Shown here: one piece after another, positions 27,302 through 35,917 of the stretch
How positions within the stretch are numbered: position 1 is the first letter of the stretch
Layout: each line of letters opens with the position of its first letter
Origin: Clostridiales bacterium
GTDB taxonomy: Bacteria; Bacillota; Clostridia; Saccharofermentanales; Saccharofermentanaceae
Reading direction: 5' to 3'
DNA: 64,000 bases
Assembly (NCBI GenBank): GCA_017478485.1
Contig: JAFVDI010000003.1
Span: 1-64,000 of the forward strand
Made by a program: the position numbers and the translations under genes
Notes under the pieces: model-generated
What the model saw: the letters and a program-made list of their open reading frames with translations, nothing else
Database searches by the model: none
Told to the model about the DNA's origin: nothing

Positions 27302-28603
27302 ATGATCTGGAATGAAGCAAAGGAGTGCATGTCGCGAGACGAGATCGAGGCACTTCAGAGCGCAAGACTCGTCAAGCAGGTAAACCGCGTTTACCATAAC
27401 GTTGAGTATTACCGCAAGAAGATGCAGGCGGCAGGCCTCGAGCCCGGTGACATCAAGGGCATTGAAGACCTTGATAAACTGCCTTATACGACTTATCAGG
27501 ACTTGAGGGATACTTATCCTTTTGGCCTGGCTGCGGCACCCAGATCAGAACTGGTCCGTGTTCATGCATCTTCCGGTACCACAGGCAAGCCCAAGATCGC
27601 CGTATATACAAGACGCGATATTGATATTTGGGCAGAGTGCGTTGCAAGATGCCTTTCAATGGCAGGGATTACAAAGGATGACATCATTCAGGTAGGCTAC
27701 GGCTACGGTCTCTTCACTGGCGGCCTAGGTGCACATTACGGTGCTGAATACTTAGGTGCAATGGTACTTCCCATGTCCACCGGCAATACACAGAAGCTCA
27801 TCGACATGATGATCGACTGCGATGTTACATCCATTGCCTGCACACCTTCATATCTTCTCCATGTTGCGGAGGACCTTGAGAAGGCTGGGCTCATCGATAA
27901 GATCAAGCTTAAGTCGGCTATCTGCGGCGCAGAGCCCTGGACAGATGAGATGCGTGACCAGATGGAAGCAAGACTTCACATCAAGGCATTCGACATCTAC
28001 GGTCTTACAGAGATGATGGGTCCGGGCGTTGCATGCGACTGCGAATATCACAGAGGACTTCACATATGGGAAGATCACTTCCTGCCCGAGATCATCGATC
28101 CGGCAACACAGAAGCAGCTTCCCAAGGGATCAGACGGCGAGCTCGTCATCACCAACCTTACGAAGGAAGGCATGCCTCTCATCCGTTACAGGACCAAGGA
28201 CCTTACATCCATCGAATACGACAAGTGCGAGTGCGGACGTACCATGGCAAGGATCCAGCGCTTCAAAGGAAGATCTGACGACATGCTCATCATCCGCGGC
28301 GTAAATGTTTTCCCTTCACAGGTAGAGGCAGCTCTGCTCACCGTAGAGGGAACGACACCTCACTATATGCTCGTCGTTGACCGTGTAGACAACACTGATA
28401 CTCTTGAGGTTCAGGTTGAGGTTGCCGAGAACGCATTCACGGACGAGATCAAGTCTCTGGAGAAGCTTTCCAAGGCAGTTCACGACAAACTCAAAATGGC
28501 TATCGGTCTCAACGCAAAGGTCAAGCTCGTTGAACCCAACGGCCTTGAGCATTTCGACGGAAAGAGCAAGCACGTTACGGATAAGCGTAAGCTTTATCAA
28601 TAA
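27302..28603 (+). CDS. paaK: phenylacetate-CoA ligase family enzyme
   Basis: A 433-residue adenylating enzyme joining an aryl acid to CoA. Seen: RVHASSGTTGKPKIAVYT (P-loop-like AMP-binding motif), YGLTEMMGPGVACDC, LITNLTKEGMPLIRYRTKDLT, GRSDDMLIIRGVNVFPSQVE (hinge), and C-terminal FDGKSKHVTDKRKLY with the catalytic Lys. In anaerobes with iorAB, this reaction commonly runs toward acid and ATP, conserving energy from aromatic amino acids. AAGGAGGG precedes the ATG. Confidence 0.93.
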   Translation: MIWNEAKECMSRDEIEALQSARLVKQVNRVYHNVEYYRKKMQAAGLEPGDIKGIEDLDKLPYTTYQDLRDTYPFGLAAAPRSELVRVHASSGTTGKPKIAVYTRRDIDIWAECVARCLSMAGITKDDIIQVGYGYGLFTGGLGAHYGAEYLGAMVLPMSTGNTQKLIDMMIDCDVTSIACTPSYLLHVAEDLEKAGLIDKIKLKSAICGAEPWTDEMRDQMEARLHIKAFDIYGLTEMMGPGVACDCEYHRGLHIWEDHFLPEIIDPATQKQLPKGSDGELVITNLTKEGMPLIRYRTKDLTSIEYDKCECGRTMARIQRFKGRSDDMLIIRGVNVFPSQVEAALLTVEGTTPHYMLVVDRVDNTDTLEVQVEVAENAFTDEIKSLEKLSKAVHDKLKMAIGLNAKVKLVEPNGLEHFDGKSKHVTDKRKLYQ

Positions 28604-28621
28604 TAAGAGGGAGGTACCACT

Positions 28622-29044
28622 ATGTTCGTAAAGCAGTTATCGGTTTTCTTAGAGAACACGGAAGGAAGACTTGACCAGGTCCTTAAGATCCTTGCGCAGG
28701 GCGGTATCGACATTCTCTCTGCAAGCCTTGCAGATACGATGGAATACGGAGTTCTCCGTCTTATTACCAAGGATCCCGACAAGGCTAAAGAGATCCTCAA
28801 GGATGCAGGCTTCGCTGCCCGTATCGATGAGGTTATCGCCGTAGTCGTTCCTGATGCCGTAGGAAGCCTTGCAAAGGTCGTTGCAATGATCCATGCTGCA
28901 GGCATCAACATCAGCTACATCTATGGCCTTTCTCTTGACGGTGAAGGTGCTCCCATCGCAATCAAGACAAATGACAATGCCAAGGCCGAGAATCTTCTTA
29001 ACGCTGCAGGTGTAAAAACGCTCGGAATGGAAGATCTTCAGTAA
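28622..29044 (+). CDS. tandem ACT-domain protein
   Basis: A 140-residue protein made of two ACT domains: KQLSVFLENTEGRLDQVLKILAQGGIDILSASLADT and VVVPDAVGSLAKVVAMIHAAGINISYIYGLS. ACT domains bind amino acids, so this is a likely sensor of aromatic amino acids that tunes the preceding enzymes; homologues usually accompany paaK-iorAB clusters. It has no DNA-binding or catalytic part. GAGGGAGG lies upstream and a terminator follows at once, so it is the last gene of a five-gene operon. Confidence 0.88.
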   Translation: MFVKQLSVFLENTEGRLDQVLKILAQGGIDILSASLADTMEYGVLRLITKDPDKAKEILKDAGFAARIDEVIAVVVPDAVGSLAKVVAMIHAAGINISYIYGLSLDGEGAPIAIKTNDNAKAENLLNAAGVKTLGMEDLQ

Positions 29045-29064
29045 GAAATATTAAGTATTAGCTT

Positions 29065-29107
29065 AAAGGAGCTGTCTCACTTGTTTTTTGAGACAGCTCC
29101 TTTTTAT
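29065..29107. terminator. bidirectional intrinsic terminator
   Basis: AAAGGAGCTGTCTCA (29065-29079) pairs with TGAGACAGCTCCTTT (29089-29103) over 15 bp, with T runs on the plus side and an A-rich opposite flank. It separates the aryl-acid operon from the convergent zinc-ribbon gene and touches that gene's stop codon. Confidence 0.85.
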
Positions 29108-29703
29108 TTATACGTATTGAATGTATTGGTATCCGGATCGTAATTGGGACCGATAAGGAGCTTTCCGCAGTAAGGGCATGTTCCCATCGTGGCGGCTCTT
29201 ATCTTCAGGCTTGCACCGCATCCGGGGCAGTGGACGCCGACAAATGGTTTGTTTTCAGGAGCACCCTGGTACATCGAAGTCGGGGCGCCGATCTTATCCG
29301 ACAGAAGAAAAGCTCTCTGATGCGCACTGTAATTGCAGTTAATGAGATAACCCCGGCGGATCATTGTAGTGACTTTGATTATGGTTTCTTCTTCAGTCTT
29401 GTTCAATGCTCTTGCAAGTTCTGCTACCGGTACAAAACCGTCGGCATCAGCGGTAAACAGATCACTTATCTGTCTTACACTTACGGACTGGGATGCTTTG
29501 ATAAAGAACACGACGATGGGAGCCGTAAATGCAATTGCAAAGACCAGATACATTACCCTGTAAAGAGCCGGATCTTCGATCCTCTCATAGATTTTAGTGT
29601 CGAATGATATGCCCCACATAACAACAGCGGGCATTATGCACATGCCGCTGACTACGCACCAGATGATGGTTGCCACAACACCTTTGCTTTTATTCTGATA
29701 CAT
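29104..29703 (-). CDS. membrane protein with C-terminal zinc ribbon (199 aa)
   Basis: Two N-terminal membrane helices (about 9-30 and 48-66), a helical middle resembling a winged helix (ISDLFTADADGFVPVAELARALNKTEEETIIKVTTMIRRGYLIN), then a zinc ribbon CPGCGASLKIRAATMGTCPYC with two Cys pairs. AAGGAG precedes the ATG and the gene begins one base after the stop of its neighbour, a shorter paralogue with the same layout. Function unknown. Confidence 0.7.
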   Translation of the reverse strand: MYQNKSKGVVATIIWCVVSGMCIMPAVVMWGISFDTKIYERIEDPALYRVMYLVFAIAFTAPIVVFFIKASQSVSVRQISDLFTADADGFVPVAELARALNKTEEETIIKVTTMIRRGYLINCNYSAHQRAFLLSDKIGAPTSMYQGAPENKPFVGVHCPGCGASLKIRAATMGTCPYCGKLLIGPNYDPDTNTFNTYK

Positions 29704-29704
29704 C

Positions 29705-30241
29705 TTAATTCTCCTTTACTCTCATGAAGGTACCGCAGTGATCGCACCTTCCGCCGCCGTTCCTGCGGATCGTATTATGAGCTCCGCATGTAGGGCAGAT
29801 TACTGTAACGAATTCTCTTTCGTCAGAAAGAAGATCGACTCTGACTGCAGTCCTTCCGACAGTGATGTTGATCAGATATCTTTCCCTTACAAGCCACATA
29901 ATGTCTTTGATGACATTTACCTCAGGGCGGCCTGTCATTTTAGCGATCGAACTGTATGCAATGATGCCGTCGTGGTCTTCTTCAATGATCGAGTTATAGA
30001 TCCTGCATTTCGAGACCCTGTGGAGCATAAACGCACGCCAGATGATTATTCCGATCTTTATTGACATGAGGCCGGATGTGATCAGACAGAGCATGGCTTC
30101 TGCAATTCCGTGATCGAAGTGGCTAGATAACGAGATGAATATTATGAATAAAAGATTGAAAAAAGACGATATTCCGCATGCCGCTATGATTACTGTATTA
30201 GCAGCTTTGTAAGCACTCATCTTTGAATGATTAAGATACAT
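29705..30241 (-). CDS. membrane protein with C-terminal zinc ribbon (178 aa), paralogue
   Basis: Same order as its downstream neighbour: two membrane helices (about 12-35 and 48-70), a winged-helix-like stretch (GIIAYSSIAKMTGRPEVNVIKDIMWLVRERYLINITVG) and a zinc ribbon (ICPTCGAHNTIRRNGGGRCDHCG). ATG 30241 is chosen since AAGGGGTG precedes it; a longer frame runs ten codons into the promoter (TATAAT read on the minus strand near 30282-30287). The pair looks like a tandem duplication. Confidence 0.7.
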   Translation of the reverse strand: MYLNHSKMSAYKAANTVIIAACGISSFFNLLFIIFISLSSHFDHGIAEAMLCLITSGLMSIKIGIIIWRAFMLHRVSKCRIYNSIIEEDHDGIIAYSSIAKMTGRPEVNVIKDIMWLVRERYLINITVGRTAVRVDLLSDEREFVTVICPTCGAHNTIRRNGGGRCDHCGTFMRVKEN

Positions 30242-30316
30242 CCGTTTCACCCCTTTTGCGAGTTTGAACAATCTGATCTCAATTATAACTGATTTTTGAT
30301 TTATATGCGGACAATA

Positions 30317-30345
30317 GAAAAGCCGCTTCCGAAAAAGCGGCTTTG
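30317..30345 (-). terminator. intrinsic terminator of the symporter gene
   Basis: AAAGCCGCTT (30319-30328) and AAGCGGCTTT (30335-30344) form a 10-bp stem around CCGAAA. Read on the minus strand the hairpin is followed by TCTATTG, with T residues shared by the stem end. Confidence 0.65.
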
Positions 30346-30365
30346 AGAAAACGGTTTTGCTTTGA

Positions 30366-31937
30366 TCAAGCTTCGTCTGCGGGAGCGTTCTCGGGAAGTG
30401 AATATCTCTTCTCGATGGTAACCGTCTCGTCGTAGCAGGAGAAGATACCGTCTACCTTTTCCTTTGAAAGCTTGGGTGTGATAAGGCTTACGAGAGGTAC
30501 GATGATGAGTCCTGCGACCATTGTGACCGCACCGGCGTTAATAGGAGATGCGATGAACTTGAGGAACATGTTTGCGACTGTGAAGCCTACACCAAAGATG
30601 AAGCATACCCATACTGAGAGCTTTGTCGTCTTTTTCCAGTAAAGACCCCAGAGGAAAGGTGCGAGGAAAGCTCCTGCAAGTGCGCCCCATGAATAACCCA
30701 TGAGCTGAGCGATGAACGTCGGAGGGTTAAGGGAGAGGAGTACTGAGACTGCGATGAAGAATATGAGGAGAAGACGCATTGTGATGAGCTGAGTCTTTTC
30801 TCTCTTCTTTTTATCTTCGTTTGCCTTGGGCTTGATCTGCTCGATAAGGTCCAGAGTAACTGTCGAGCTCGATGTGAGAACGAGTGAAGACAGGGTGGAC
30901 ATTGAAGCGGAAAGAACGAGGACGATAACTACACCTACGAGGATCGTAGGGAGGTTGTCGAGCATCGTGGGGATGATGGAATCGTACATGACAGACCCGT
31001 CTTCCTTACGGATAGCGGGGTTGTTGCTGTAAAGCCTTGCAAAGCCGCCCAGGAAGTAGCATCCGCCTGCTACGATGAATGCGAAGATAGTGGAAATGAC
31101 GGTTCCTGCCTTTACGGACTTCTCGTCCTTGATGGCATAGAACTTTCCGACCATCTGGGGAAGACCCCATGTACCCAGGGATGTAAGGATGATTACACCG
31201 AAGAGGTTGATCGGATCAGGTCCGAAGAAAGATACGAAAGCGCCCTGCATTCCCTGTGTGACGGGCAGATCTGAAGGCTGCTGTGAAAGCGTTGTGAGTG
31301 CCTGGATGAATCCGCCGTTGTTGTTGATGACGGTTGCGATGACGGCAGTGATTCCGAAGAGCATGATGACGCCCTGTACGAGGTCATTTACGACTGTTGC
31401 CATGTAACCGCCAAGGATGACATAGACACATGTGAGAGCTGCCATTACGATGATGCAGATCTTGTAGTCGATGCTGAAGGCCATATTAAAGAGTCTTGAA
31501 AGGCCGTTATAGACTGATGAAGTGTAGGGGATGAGGAAGATAAAAGAGATGAGCGCTGCTGCGACACGGAGTGCCTTGCTGTCGAATCTCTTGCCGAAGA
31601 AATCGGGCATCGTCTTTGAGCTTAAATGCTTTGTCATGACGCGTGTTCTTCTTCCCAGAACGATCCATGCGAGAAGTGAACCGATTACGGCATTTCCGAT
31701 ACCGATCCATGTTGATGCGACACCGTATTTCCAGCCGAACTGTCCTGCATAACCGATGAATACGACTGCGGAGAAATAGGATGTTCCGTAACCGAAAGCG
31801 GTTAGCCAGGGCCCTGCGTTTCTGCCTCCCAAAACGAAGCCTTCAACGCTGTTTGCCTTCTTGCGCGTCATGACACCGATTCCGATCATGACAGCAAAAA
31901 AGACTACGAGAAAGATGATCTTAATTGCCAGATCCAT
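30366..31937 (-). CDS. sodium:solute symporter (SSS family)
   Basis: A 523-residue transporter with about 13 membrane helices. Family marks: GVMTRKKANSVEGFVLGGRNAGPWLTAFGYGTSYFSAVVFIGY (TM1-2 sodium and substrate region), the conserved SASMSTLSSLVLTSSSTVTLDL (TM8-like, carrying the Na+-ligating Ser/Thr) and WGALAGAFLAPFLWGLYWK. Related members carry proline, pantothenate, or short monocarboxylates; the substrate here is not determined. It is followed (transcriptionally preceded) by an acyl-CoA synthetase gene on the same strand, so import and CoA activation of an organic acid may be linked. GAGGAC precedes the ATG. Confidence 0.9.
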   Translation of the reverse strand: MDLAIKIIFLVVFFAVMIGIGVMTRKKANSVEGFVLGGRNAGPWLTAFGYGTSYFSAVVFIGYAGQFGWKYGVASTWIGIGNAVIGSLLAWIVLGRRTRVMTKHLSSKTMPDFFGKRFDSKALRVAAALISFIFLIPYTSSVYNGLSRLFNMAFSIDYKICIIVMAALTCVYVILGGYMATVVNDLVQGVIMLFGITAVIATVINNNGGFIQALTTLSQQPSDLPVTQGMQGAFVSFFGPDPINLFGVIILTSLGTWGLPQMVGKFYAIKDEKSVKAGTVISTIFAFIVAGGCYFLGGFARLYSNNPAIRKEDGSVMYDSIIPTMLDNLPTILVGVVIVLVLSASMSTLSSLVLTSSSTVTLDLIEQIKPKANEDKKKREKTQLITMRLLLIFFIAVSVLLSLNPPTFIAQLMGYSWGALAGAFLAPFLWGLYWKKTTKLSVWVCFIFGVGFTVANMFLKFIASPINAGAVTMVAGLIIVPLVSLITPKLSKEKVDGIFSCYDETVTIEKRYSLPENAPADEA

Positions 31938-31999
31938 AGATTGTCCTCACTTCTTGCTTTAAGCCCCCCAGGCGAAAAGCATGTTTTGTTATTAATAAA

Positions 32000-32028
32000 C
32001 CTTGCATATGGATGAACCATATGCAAGG
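32000..32028 (-). terminator. hairpin after the acyl-CoA synthetase gene
   Basis: CCTTGCATATGG (32000-32011) and CCATATGCAAGG (32017-32028) form a 12-bp stem with a five-base loop just beyond the synthetase stop. The following minus-strand sequence is AT-rich (TTTATTAATAAC) but without a pure T run, so some transcripts may continue into the symporter gene. Confidence 0.55.
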
Positions 32029-32035
32029 CAGATTA

Positions 32036-33673
32036 TCAAGACTGGTTTTCCTGTTCGACAAGTCTCTCGGCACCGTATCTCTTACGGAGGAGAGGCTTTT
32101 CGATCTTGCCGGTCGCGTTTCTCGGAACGTCTGCGAGTATTATCTGCTTCGGTCTCTTGTAACGGGGAAGCTGGTTGCAGAACTTCTCGAGTTCCTCAAC
32201 AGTGCAGTTGCTGCCGGGTTCGATCTCTACGATCGCGCCGGTGATCTCGCCGAGACGCTTGTCGGGAAGGCCGATGACGGCAACGTCCTTGACCTTCGGA
32301 TATTCCTGAAGGAAGTTTTCGATCTCGACAGGGTAGATGTTCTCACCGCCTGATACGATAAGGTCCTTTTTACGGTCAACTAAGAAGTAGAAACCGTCCT
32401 CGTCCTGACGTGCCATGTCACCTGTGAAGAGCCAGCCGTCCTTGAGAGTAGCGGCGGTTGCTTCAGGATTTCTGTAGTATTCGAGCATGACGCCGGGGCC
32501 TTTTACGCAAAGCTCTCCGACTTCGCCCTGTTTAACGGGATTGCCGTTATCGTCAACGATCTTGCACTCCCATCTGTAACCGGGAACGCCGATCGCGCCG
32601 ACCTTGTGAGTATTCTCAAGTCCAAGGTGTACGCAGCCGGGGCCGGTGGATTCTGAAAGACCATAGTTTGTATCGTACTGATGCTTGGGGAAGTATTCCT
32701 TCCAGTGACGGATCAGCGACGGAGGTACGGGCTGTGCGCCGATGTGCATGAGTCTCCACTGATCGAGCTGATAGTCAGAAAGCTTTACTTCTCCGCGGTC
32801 AAGGGCATCGAGAATGTCCTGAGCCCACGGTACAAGGAGCCATACGATGGTGCACTTCTCGTCGGAAACAGCCTTCAGGATGACATCAGGCTTTGTACCC
32901 TTGAGGAGAACTGCTCTGCTGCACGTCCAAAGTGAACCCATCCAGTGGAATTTAGCTCCTGTGTGATAGAGAGGAGGGATACAAAGGAAGCAGTCGTCCT
33001 TGCCGGTCTTGTGATGTATGGCTTCCATCTCAGCAGCCTGTGTAAGGCTTCTGTGAGGGTGAAGGATAGCTTTAGGGAAACCGGTCGTACCCGATGAGAA
33101 ATAGATAGCGGCATGATCTTCTTCTGTGAGCTTGATGTCGGGATCCTTGCTGGAATAATCAGCAACCTGCTGCCAGTAGTTTTCAGCGAATTCAGGTGTC
33201 TGGCCTTCTCCAACGAAAAGAAGGAGTCTGTTGTTTGCGATGTCGTCGGCATTGATGGAGATCCTGTCTACGAACTCAGGTCCGAAGAACATGACTGAAA
33301 CCTCGGCAAGGTCAGCGCAGTAAGAGATCTCGTTTGCCGTATATCTGAAATTGAAAGGTACGGCGATCGCACCTGTCTTGAGTATTCCGAAATAGATGGG
33401 AAGCCACTCGAGGCAGTTGAACATGAGAATGGCAACTTTGTCGCCTTTCTTGATACCGCGTCCGAGGAGCATGTTTGCAACTCTGTTGGACTTCTCGTCG
33501 AAGATCTGCCATGTGATCTCATGGCGGTAAGGTCTGTTGACCGTCTGCTGAACAAGATCGAATTCCTTGAAAGAGATCTTTCTTGTGTCATCCATTGTGG
33601 GGTTAAGTTCTATGAGAGCTACTTCATCGCCGTGTTCTTTGGCGTTGCGTCTCAATAAATCTGTTACCGGCAT
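32036..33673 (-). CDS. AMP-forming acyl-CoA synthetase
   Basis: A 545-residue ANL-superfamily ligase. Motifs: AAIYFSSGTTGFPKAILHPHRS (P-loop), YGLSESTGPGC (A5), GWLFTGDMARQDEDGFYFLVDRKKDLIVSGGENIYPVEIE (A7-A8 hinge) and PRNATGKIEKPLLRKRY with the catalytic Lys. N-terminal VAILMFNCLEWLPIYFGILKTGAIAVPFNFRYTANEI is typical of medium-chain or aryl-acid ligases (about 540 residues). The substrate is unknown. CGGAGGAC precedes the ATG. The sodium symporter gene lies downstream, separated by a hairpin. Confidence 0.9.
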   Translation of the reverse strand: MPVTDLLRRNAKEHGDEVALIELNPTMDDTRKISFKEFDLVQQTVNRPYRHEITWQIFDEKSNRVANMLLGRGIKKGDKVAILMFNCLEWLPIYFGILKTGAIAVPFNFRYTANEISYCADLAEVSVMFFGPEFVDRISINADDIANNRLLLFVGEGQTPEFAENYWQQVADYSSKDPDIKLTEEDHAAIYFSSGTTGFPKAILHPHRSLTQAAEMEAIHHKTGKDDCFLCIPPLYHTGAKFHWMGSLWTCSRAVLLKGTKPDVILKAVSDEKCTIVWLLVPWAQDILDALDRGEVKLSDYQLDQWRLMHIGAQPVPPSLIRHWKEYFPKHQYDTNYGLSESTGPGCVHLGLENTHKVGAIGVPGYRWECKIVDDNGNPVKQGEVGELCVKGPGVMLEYYRNPEATAATLKDGWLFTGDMARQDEDGFYFLVDRKKDLIVSGGENIYPVEIENFLQEYPKVKDVAVIGLPDKRLGEITGAIVEIEPGSNCTVEELEKFCNQLPRYKRPKQIILADVPRNATGKIEKPLLRKRYGAERLVEQENQS

Positions 33674-33764
33674 TTTCCGTCCTCCGCTTTATATAATAAA
33701 GTCCGTCAGAAATAATAGCACAAAAAAAATAATAATTATATAAGGCGGGACAAATAAACAAAGA

Positions 33765-33791
33765 GGCCGGAGTAGAAAAACTACTCCGGCC
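33765..33791 (-). terminator. intrinsic terminator
   Basis: GGCCGGAGTAG (33765-33775), AAAAA loop, CTACTCCGGCC (33781-33791). On the minus strand it follows the membrane-protein gene ending at 33819 and continues into TCTTTGTTTATTTG. Confidence 0.75.
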
Positions 33792-33818
33792 GGTTCTTCC
33801 GATCTGTGTTTCTGTTTC

Positions 33819-34661
33819 TTACTGCTGAGGAGGGAACTGCTGCGGCTGGCCGTACTGTGGATATCCCTGCTGAGGTATCTGCTGATAGCCCTGCTGATAC
33901 TGTGGCATCTGCTGGTAGCCGTTGGGAACAGCCTGGTAAGGCTGAACGGGTACTCCGTAGGGCTGAGGCGTGATGGGCATGAATCCCTGACGGACCGGGA
34001 TCTTTTTAGTCGGATGTGTAAGCCAGTGGGATACCATAAAGATCCAGAACGGACGGAACAAAATTACTAAGATATAGATAAGTGAGGATGCTCTTCCAAA
34101 AAATACGTAAGCGACCTCTTTTCCGTCAGTCAGGTCGGAAAGACTTGACCAGCGGGCGATCTCCATGAGATGCAAATAAAGCTGAAGCAGACTGGCGCCG
34201 ACTCCGATCAGCCCGGGAATGAGACACAGCGGCTTAGGCGCTTTCTTAATGCATGTGAGGACGATAAGGAAGACCCACACAAACGTGAATGAATACAGGA
34301 CAATACTATCAAGCAGCGGCAGACCCGCAAGTTTTTCCGTAAATCCCGAAAGTGAAAAATTGGAGATGAAGGATTCCCATTCAAGGATCAGGAATGCAGC
34401 AAAACCCGCGATCAGAACACCGATGTTGTTGCGTGATGAAGTTCCTATGAGAAGGAGGATATAGGCGGCGATATAGAGGAAAAAGAAGATCCAGAAGAAT
34501 ACCATTACCGTCGGAATACTGCTTGCCGCAGTATCAAGGAAAAGGCGTGAAACGAAAGTGGCTAATCTCGAAAAGATCAATGCCAGCATCTCGAGGATAA
34601 TAAACGCCTTGCTGCCGACTGCAGCTCTGGGCCTTTCCTGATATAAAATCTGCTGTTCCAT
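33819..34661 (-). CDS. multi-pass membrane protein with Gln/Tyr/Pro-rich tail
   Basis: A 280-residue protein with six or so hydrophobic helices between residues 15 and 225, then a C-terminal tail of repeated Q, Y, P and G (PYGVPVQPYQAVPNGYQQ and similar) of about 55 residues, likely disordered. No family recognised. ATG 34661 is preferred because GGGAGG lies 8 bases upstream; the longer frame starts in the terminator of the upstream gene. Confidence 0.7.
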   Translation of the reverse strand: MEQQILYQERPRAAVGSKAFIILEMLALIFSRLATFVSRLFLDTAASSIPTVMVFFWIFFFLYIAAYILLLIGTSSRNNIGVLIAGFAAFLILEWESFISNFSLSGFTEKLAGLPLLDSIVLYSFTFVWVFLIVLTCIKKAPKPLCLIPGLIGVGASLLQLYLHLMEIARWSSLSDLTDGKEVAYVFFGRASSLIYILVILFRPFWIFMVSHWLTHPTKKIPVRQGFMPITPQPYGVPVQPYQAVPNGYQQMPQYQQGYQQIPQQGYPQYGQPQQFPPQQ

Positions 34662-34718
34662 TGACGTGTCCTCCCTCATCACATTCCTGAAGAAATTATA
34701 CATCAAAGAAAGACAACG

Positions 34719-34750
34719 AAAAAGGAACTGCGTTAAAGCAGTTCCTTTTT
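34719..34750. terminator. bidirectional intrinsic terminator
   Basis: AAAAAGGAACTGC (34719-34731) and GCAGTTCCTTTTT (34738-34750) pair over 13 bp around GTTAAA. It stands between the 373-residue protein gene and the next minus-strand gene. Confidence 0.8.
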
Positions 34751-34768
34751 GCTGAATACACAGGATCA

Positions 34769-35890
34769 TCAGTAATTTTTATTGCCGTTATAATAACTCT
34801 TACCCGTATGCTTGGTGCCGGTGGAATCGGTGATCTCAAAACCGACAAAGATAGTGTAGTAGAAGGTGCCTTTTGAAGGTACTTTTTTCTTTTTGGAGGC
34901 AACATGGATATTATTGTCGCTTATCGTGACCTTCAGATTATTAGTGTTTAGATATCCTGTGCCTTTCTTAGCATAGATACTGACGCTTCCGACACTTATT
35001 CCGGTAAAAGTAACACCGTCTTTGGGCGTTACTGAGATATCAAATGTCTTATCTGAATTCTTTTTTTCCGAAACACTGAACAAAGAAGCAGAGTACGAAT
35101 CTGTTTTGCTGTTCCAGATTGCGACGTTATTCAACGACACTGTCTTGTCTTCAGTACTCTTGCCGTTAAGTGTGTTTGATACCCTGAGAGTTACATTAAA
35201 CTTGTCCTCGCTGGAAGCGTCTGCTGCCGACTTGAACAAATATGTATACTGCTTCTCAGAGGAATCAACACTCTCTGCGCTGACGATGACTGATGAATCC
35301 ATTGAGAAGTCCTGATGGAACTTCTCATAATGATACTTCATCTTCTTTTTCTTAAAGTTGTAGCCGTCATATCTGAAGAGTTTGGCATCGAGAGCGCCGG
35401 TAACCGAAGTAACGTCTATTCCGATATTTGTTTTAAGCGTGAACTTAACTTCAGCGAGAAACCCTTTATCAAGTGGATACATTTTAAAAGAATCCAGCTT
35501 GAGTCCAAGGTCTTCCGTAGGCAGAGGAGCGGGAGTGGGCGTCGGAGCAGGTGTCGGCGTGGGCGCTGGCGTAACAGTTTCTGATCCGGAAGGAGCGCTT
35601 TCTGTAACACCTGATGCTGAAGTCTCAGTGATCACGCTTTCTTCGGTCAGATCACCTGCAGAAGGCAGCAGGTTTACGCCGGGCACCACGAACGAAACAG
35701 CCAGGCCGCTGACAGCGAGCATGAAGGCGATCGATTTAGCCCTGCGCCTGGGCATAACGAAAGTGGTTATGCTCTCGTTATATTCGTCCTGCGGCGCGGA
35801 GGTGTATGCATCCTCAGGCGGCGGCGCAGCACTTTCGCGCGGCGGTTCCGCGTTATAGTAATCGAATCCGTTGTAATAGTCCTCTGACAT
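34769..35890 (-). CDS. single-pass membrane protein with extracellular Thr-Pro linker (373 aa)
   Basis: Order: a cytoplasmic, acidic and Pro-rich N-terminus (about 1-48), one membrane helix (SIAFMLAVSGLAVSFVVPGVNLL, about 53-75), a Ser/Thr/Pro linker with repeated TPTPAP (about 105-130), and an external domain rich in beta strands and Lys (130-373). No family recognised; the last part resembles Ig-like or carbohydrate-binding folds only in general character. It starts 27 bases after the mscS stop and is probably co-transcribed with it. Confidence 0.7.
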   Translation of the reverse strand: MSEDYYNGFDYYNAEPPRESAAPPPEDAYTSAPQDEYNESITTFVMPRRRAKSIAFMLAVSGLAVSFVVPGVNLLPSAGDLTEESVITETSASGVTESAPSGSETVTPAPTPTPAPTPTPAPLPTEDLGLKLDSFKMYPLDKGFLAEVKFTLKTNIGIDVTSVTGALDAKLFRYDGYNFKKKKMKYHYEKFHQDFSMDSSVIVSAESVDSSEKQYTYLFKSAADASSEDKFNVTLRVSNTLNGKSTEDKTVSLNNVAIWNSKTDSYSASLFSVSEKKNSDKTFDISVTPKDGVTFTGISVGSVSIYAKKGTGYLNTNNLKVTISDNNIHVASKKKKVPSKGTFYYTIFVGFEITDSTGTKHTGKSYYNGNKNY

Positions 35891-35917
35891 GTTAACTGAT
35901 CTCCGGGATCACGCTGA

